DNA of 64,000 bases from Vreelandella olivaria (GTDB lineage: Bacteria; Pseudomonadota; Gammaproteobacteria; Pseudomonadales; Halomonadaceae). The DNA lies in assembly GCA_004295565.1 (NCBI GenBank), contig AP019416.1, positions 3,100,001 through 3,164,000 on the forward strand, in the 5' to 3' direction. Below are positions 63,505 to 64,000 of this stretch, piece by piece (positions within the stretch are counted from its first letter, which is position 1; the number at the start of each line of letters is the position of its first letter). The position numbers were made by a program, and so were the translations under genes. The notes under the pieces are model-generated. The model made no database searches and was not told where the DNA came from. It saw only the letters and a program-made list of their open reading frames with translations.

Positions 63505-63699
63505 TGGGATGTGAAAACATTAGGACGAAATTGCTTGATCTGCATCATCATGTGGGCAACTTCCGCTTGCGTTACACACTATAAAAGAAGGGCCCCTAAC
63601 TACGTATAAGGAGCCCTGGAAAACAGCTGCCAACATGGCTTCATTATTCTGACCTATGTGGAAGAAAGGTTTGGGAAACACCCATTTTGGACACACTGG
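63505..63699. other. intergenic region after recD
   Basis: About 195 bases between convergent genes. A weak inverted repeat (GGGC-C-CCT at 63588-63595, AGG-A-GCCC at 63609-63616) lies after recD without a clear U-tract. Nothing else is apparent. Confidence 0.35.
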
Positions 63700-64000
63700 T
63701 TAATGCTGCACATAGCTCTTATTGCGAGGATGATAACTTGACCAAACAAATTGGCTAAAATAGGACTCAGCAATTTCTGTCCAAATTCTCAGACCATCAG
63801 GCTCCTGCATTATCTTCTTTGCGTTAACCAACAACCATGAACTTACAGCCTGGCTATCACGACATTTATCGCAGTCGCCGGAGGTGCAACACTGCATGAC
63901 CGTCTTCATATCTGCCGCATAAGCGTTGAATTTTGGCAACGCAGGGCCTCCCTCCTCCAAGCGTTGTGCATTCCCAGTATAATCTTCACTAACGCTAGGG
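63700..64000 (-). CDS. Cys-rich protein of unknown family, C-terminal part, cut by window edge
   Basis: The minus-strand frame stays open from the stop at 63700-63702 to the edge, so the N-terminus lies outside (a TTG at 63960 is not a convincing start). The visible 100 residues include GNAQRLEEGGPALPKFNAYAAD, the cysteine cluster QCCTSGDCDKCRDSQA and LRIWTEIAESYFSQFVW. CC-x3-DC-x2-C suggests a metal or Fe-S site; radical-SAM-type C-terminal cysteines are one possibility, not established here. Confidence 0.65.
   Translation of the reverse strand, partial: PSVSEDYTGNAQRLEEGGPALPKFNAYAADMKTVMQCCTSGDCDKCRDSQAVSSWLLVNAKKIMQEPDGLRIWTEIAESYFSQFVWSSYHPRNKSYVQH

Overview
The gene content (RNase R/RlmB, YeaG-YeaH-SpoVR stress operon, PurEK, RecBCD, HiPIP, several BCCT/OpuAC-type quaternary-amine uptake genes, three tandem tRNA-Leu) points to a moderately GC-rich gammaproteobacterium of the Halomonadaceae (Halomonas or a close relative). 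This is inferred from protein family content and residue similarity, not from a search.

Layout. 1-3.4 kb: rlmB and rnr (minus). 3.6-4.0 kb: three near-identical tRNA-Leu(CAG). 4.3-8.9 kb: a BCCT transporter, a CocE/NonD hydrolase and a LysR regulator. 8.9-10.8 kb: NUC-type endonuclease, a stand-alone Lrp ligand-binding domain, and a HiPIP. 10.8-15.7 kb: the prkA(yeaG)-yeaH-spoVR operon. 16-24.7 kb: threonine aldolase, FadH, a DMT permease, an acetyltransferase/nitrilase fusion, ATL, AzoR, AlsT. 24.8-28 kb: LysR, gamma-butyrobetaine hydroxylase and a betaine/carnitine-type binding protein. 28-31 kb: TVP38 protein facing a membrane protein that appears to fuse a degenerate phosphoesterase domain to a GT4 glycosyltransferase. 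31-36.9 kb: YjbQ, lipocalin, LysR, tartrate dehydrogenase with a heptamer repeat in its promoter region, SMP-30, WrbA, hemerythrin. 37-41.5 kb: AstE with a complete basic-amino-acid ABC transporter. 41.6-46 kb: TraX, a diguanylate cyclase, purEK. 46-50 kb: small HTH and small acidic protein, metallothionein, ChrA, IlvD. 50-52 kb: two toxin-antitoxin pairs. 52-63.5 kb: recC, pncB, a small nucleotidyltransferase, recB, recD. 63.7 kb to the edge: a cysteine-rich protein running off the window.

Caveat that governs the annotation: about thirty otherwise conserved genes, including essential ones, are interrupted by single-base shifts, usually in or beside short homopolymers, while the residues on both sides remain conserved. 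This looks like uncorrected indel error in the assembly, not mass pseudogenisation. I give each such gene as one feature spanning its fragments and name the approximate shift points.
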